Positions 62,153 to 64,000 of a DNA stretch of 64,000 bases are shown in pieces (position 1 is the stretch's first letter; each line of letters opens with the position of its first letter). Under the pieces are notes generated by a model. That model was given only the letters and a program-made list of their open reading frames with translations, was not told where the DNA came from and did not search any database. The position numbers and the translations under genes are program-made. The stretch is taken from assembly GCA_964458015.1 (NCBI GenBank), contig CAYWGR010000001.1:1-64000 (forward strand), read 5' to 3'. The DNA is from CAYWGR01 sp964458015. Lineage in GTDB: Bacteria; Planctomycetota; Planctomycetia; Pirellulales; Thermoguttaceae.

Positions 62153-63916
62153 ATGATGCACTTGCTTGTCTCGCTACTCACCTTGATTGCAATTATGATC
62201 GCCGCATTCGGGCTTGGGCGGCCGCTGCTGCGTGGGGTCGGAGTATCGGAAGAGGATGCGCTATCCTCGGTGGTTTTCAGCACGGGGGTTGGACTGCTGA
62301 TCGTTGGGCTTTTTTTGCTCGCGCTAGGGCAGGTAGGCGTTCTGTCTGTTTCGGTGATTGGACTGGCCACGTTGCCCTGTTGCTGTTGGGGACTGGCGGA
62401 AATCGGCATATTATGCCTACATCCAAGCAGGCGTTCTTCCGTCGTTTTCCAGCGATTGCCCGATCAATTGACCGTACAGGTCAACCATCCGTGGCCGGAG
62501 CCGTCGCGATGGCTTTTAGGGGCATGTTTCAGCGCTGCCTGCATTGGATACTCGGCATCGTTCGTGAATGCTTTTGCGCCCTGGACGACGGATGTTGCTT
62601 TTTGCGGCCCTTTGGAAGCAGCCAAGCGTTATTTGGTGGAACAACGGGTTGATGTTCCATTTGCCTGCGGACCATGGCTGATCGAAATGTGGTATGTTTG
62701 GGCCCTGGCATTGGGCGACAACCTGAGTGTTCAGTTGATCCCGTGGTGGTTGGGTATTTTGTCATCGCTAGGGGCCGTCACCTTGGCGACGCCGCTGGTA
62801 GGACATCGCTGGGCGTGGCTCGCAGGCTGTTTCGTTATGCTGACCCCGGCTATCAACCAACAGTTGAATATCCCGGTCGAAAGAACGGCTCTGGCTGTCT
62901 TCTGCACATTAGCTTTGACGGCCTGGTGGCAGGCCGCTTGTCACGGCGGCGATCAGCGATGGTTCATTGTTGCCGGATTGATGGCCGGCAGTGCCTGGGG
63001 CATTGGCAATTGGGCATTTTTTGTGATCCTTGCGGTTGTGGCCACCTGGGCATGGTCTGTTTTCCACTATACTGAGCAACGCCGATTCCTGATGCAAGGC
63101 GGAGCCATTGCATTGGCGGTTGCCGTGGGCGTTGGCGTTTTATGCCGCCTTCCGGCATTATGGACAGGCCGCTTCCTTGGCGAGTGGTCGTTTTCACCTA
63201 CTTGGTCGTTCTCGGTGTTCAATTCCTGGGGACTGCTTTTATCGGCGGTTGTGCCTGGCATTTTTCTGGTGCGAAAACTTCGAGGGCTTGGCTTCGTGCT
63301 TTGGACCGCATTGATCGTTTTGTTTTTCACCGCGTTGGCGGGCGGCGATGCCATGCAATCAGTGGCTACAATTCCGCTGCTGAGCGTGGCGGCCGTTTGG
63401 GTTGTGATCGAGCTTGGGCGGTTTCCTCGTGCGGCTCGTTGGGTCGCGGCGGCGTCTTTGGCGGTTCTGATGCTCTGCGATATGGCATTACCGATCGTGA
63501 AAATGTGGGACGTAGCTCCTTTGGCCCTGGGCTATGATGATCGCGAGGAGTTTTTGCTGCAACGCGAGCCTACCTATCGCGCGGCCGCCGTGGCTAATCG
63601 CATTCTGCGGCCCGACGACCATATCTTGAGCCAAGAACGGCCGTCTTTCTACTTTAACTGCCGTGTTACACCCGAGGCTTTGCTGAATCGCTCGCTTAAT
63701 GGGGAAAGTCTTTCATGTTCAACGCGGGAAGCTGTTGAACGGTTGCGCCACGAAGGTTATACCCATCTACTCTTGATGAAGAATATCGCAGGCGGTGAGT
63801 CGATGAATGTTTCTCCGCTTCATCGCTTGGCCGATGCCGGGCTTACGCTGACTGACTACGATTTCAGGACGGCCGACGGCAGCGTGCGTCGTTATCGCTT
63901 AGTCCAGTTGCGGTAG
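62153..63916 (+). CDS. Multi-spanning membrane protein (GT-C glycosyltransferase-like)
   Basis: 587 residues with about twelve hydrophobic segments, then a soluble C-terminal part (residues about 480-587). The pattern and PWTTDVAFCGPLEAAKRYL, LTPAINQQLNIPVERTALAV loops resemble glycosyltransferase family 39-like or other GT-C enzymes that use polyprenyl-linked sugars. The key acidic loop of these enzymes is not clear, so the assignment is tentative. End of the deacetylase set. Confidence 0.7.
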   Translation: MMHLLVSLLTLIAIMIAAFGLGRPLLRGVGVSEEDALSSVVFSTGVGLLIVGLFLLALGQVGVLSVSVIGLATLPCCCWGLAEIGILCLHPSRRSSVVFQRLPDQLTVQVNHPWPEPSRWLLGACFSAACIGYSASFVNAFAPWTTDVAFCGPLEAAKRYLVEQRVDVPFACGPWLIEMWYVWALALGDNLSVQLIPWWLGILSSLGAVTLATPLVGHRWAWLAGCFVMLTPAINQQLNIPVERTALAVFCTLALTAWWQAACHGGDQRWFIVAGLMAGSAWGIGNWAFFVILAVVATWAWSVFHYTEQRRFLMQGGAIALAVAVGVGVLCRLPALWTGRFLGEWSFSPTWSFSVFNSWGLLLSAVVPGIFLVRKLRGLGFVLWTALIVLFFTALAGGDAMQSVATIPLLSVAAVWVVIELGRFPRAARWVAAASLAVLMLCDMALPIVKMWDVAPLALGYDDREEFLLQREPTYRAAAVANRILRPDDHILSQERPSFYFNCRVTPEALLNRSLNGESLSCSTREAVERLRHEGYTHLLLMKNIAGGESMNVSPLHRLADAGLTLTDYDFRTADGSVRRYRLVQLR

Positions 63917-63951
63917 TGCGTCTGAAATGCAACTTGCAGATTATGTTTCCT

Positions 63952-63977
63952 GGTTCCCAAGCTCTGGCTTGGGAACC
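63952..63977. repeat. Palindrome, TTCCCAAGCT family
   Basis: GGTTCCCAAGCT and GGCTTGGGAACC around TC; third copy of the 19189-type repeat. It lies 36 nt after the membrane protein stop, a possible terminator position. Confidence 0.65.
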
Positions 63978-64000
63978 CTAGGCAACTCCACGTGGCATTC

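Overview
The window looks like a draft chromosome segment from a planctomycete, probably in or near the Pirellulales. Supporting features are two PEP-CTERM secreted proteins beside an ECF sigma factor/FecR pair, a shortened division and cell wall cluster (murE-murF-mraY-murG-cdsA, with no murD or ftsW in their usual places), csrA, an FG-GAP/sugar-isomerase pair, and gene-poor stretches packed with hairpin repeats. A 10-N run at 40591-40600 marks an assembly gap. Species-level identity cannot be read from the sequence.

Layout. 1-5.1 kb (minus strand): metallophosphoesterase and LamG PEP-CTERM proteins, then a FecR-domain membrane protein whose gene overlaps its ECF sigma factor gene by 4 nt. 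5.1-13.5 kb: a nested inverted-repeat element, the mur genes, cdsA and a DUF6807-type protein. 13.7-16.9 kb: a small conserved protein, csrA with a good promoter, and the isomerase/FG-GAP operon. 16.9-20.1 kb: non-coding repeats around one HdeD-like membrane protein gene. 20.1-22.4 kb: a BNR-repeat secreted protein. 57.2-64 kb: tRNA-Pro(UGG), then ordinary chromosome (cupin, rsmD, peptidyl-prolyl isomerase, a deacetylase-like gene and a large membrane protein).

The centre is a roughly 34-kb integrative element, 23270-57195, inserted at the 3' end of tRNA-Pro. It is bounded by an identical 25-bp direct repeat (23245-23269 and 57171-57195) and carries a large serine recombinase at its right end. 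A second, decayed relative of about 0.8 kb lies immediately to its left, between a third att-like site at 22406-22431 and 23269. In codon-by-codon comparison the left ends of both elements continue the recombinase reading frame. This suggests the recombinase gene spans attP and is cut short by integration.

The element's cargo is a co-directional run of about 18 kb (28.5-46.7 kb). It has the helicase (SNF2 type with DUF3883), methyltransferase (DUF1156) and AAA+ ATPase (DUF499) known from BREX-type islands, but no recognisable PglZ. Between them sit a zinc-ribbon/PIN-like protein, a NucS-like nuclease, an HD-domain protein, a HEAGH-motif protein and a PUA/EVE-like protein. Directly downstream is a translationally coupled trio: a thymidylate-synthase-like protein, a radical SAM/SPASM-like enzyme, and a uracil-DNA-glycosylase fused to a Panacea-like domain. 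A nucleotidyltransferase-HEPN protein follows. I infer that this is a defence or DNA-modification locus, and the coupled trio is my best candidate for an undescribed system. The right third of the element holds a small minus-strand resolvase module and a replication/maintenance module (HTH, sigma-like and primase/AAA proteins).

The repeat content is the other notable theme. Arrays of short near-identical words occur between genes and also in frame inside murG and the FecR gene. Several hairpin repeat families show paired base changes that preserve the stems.
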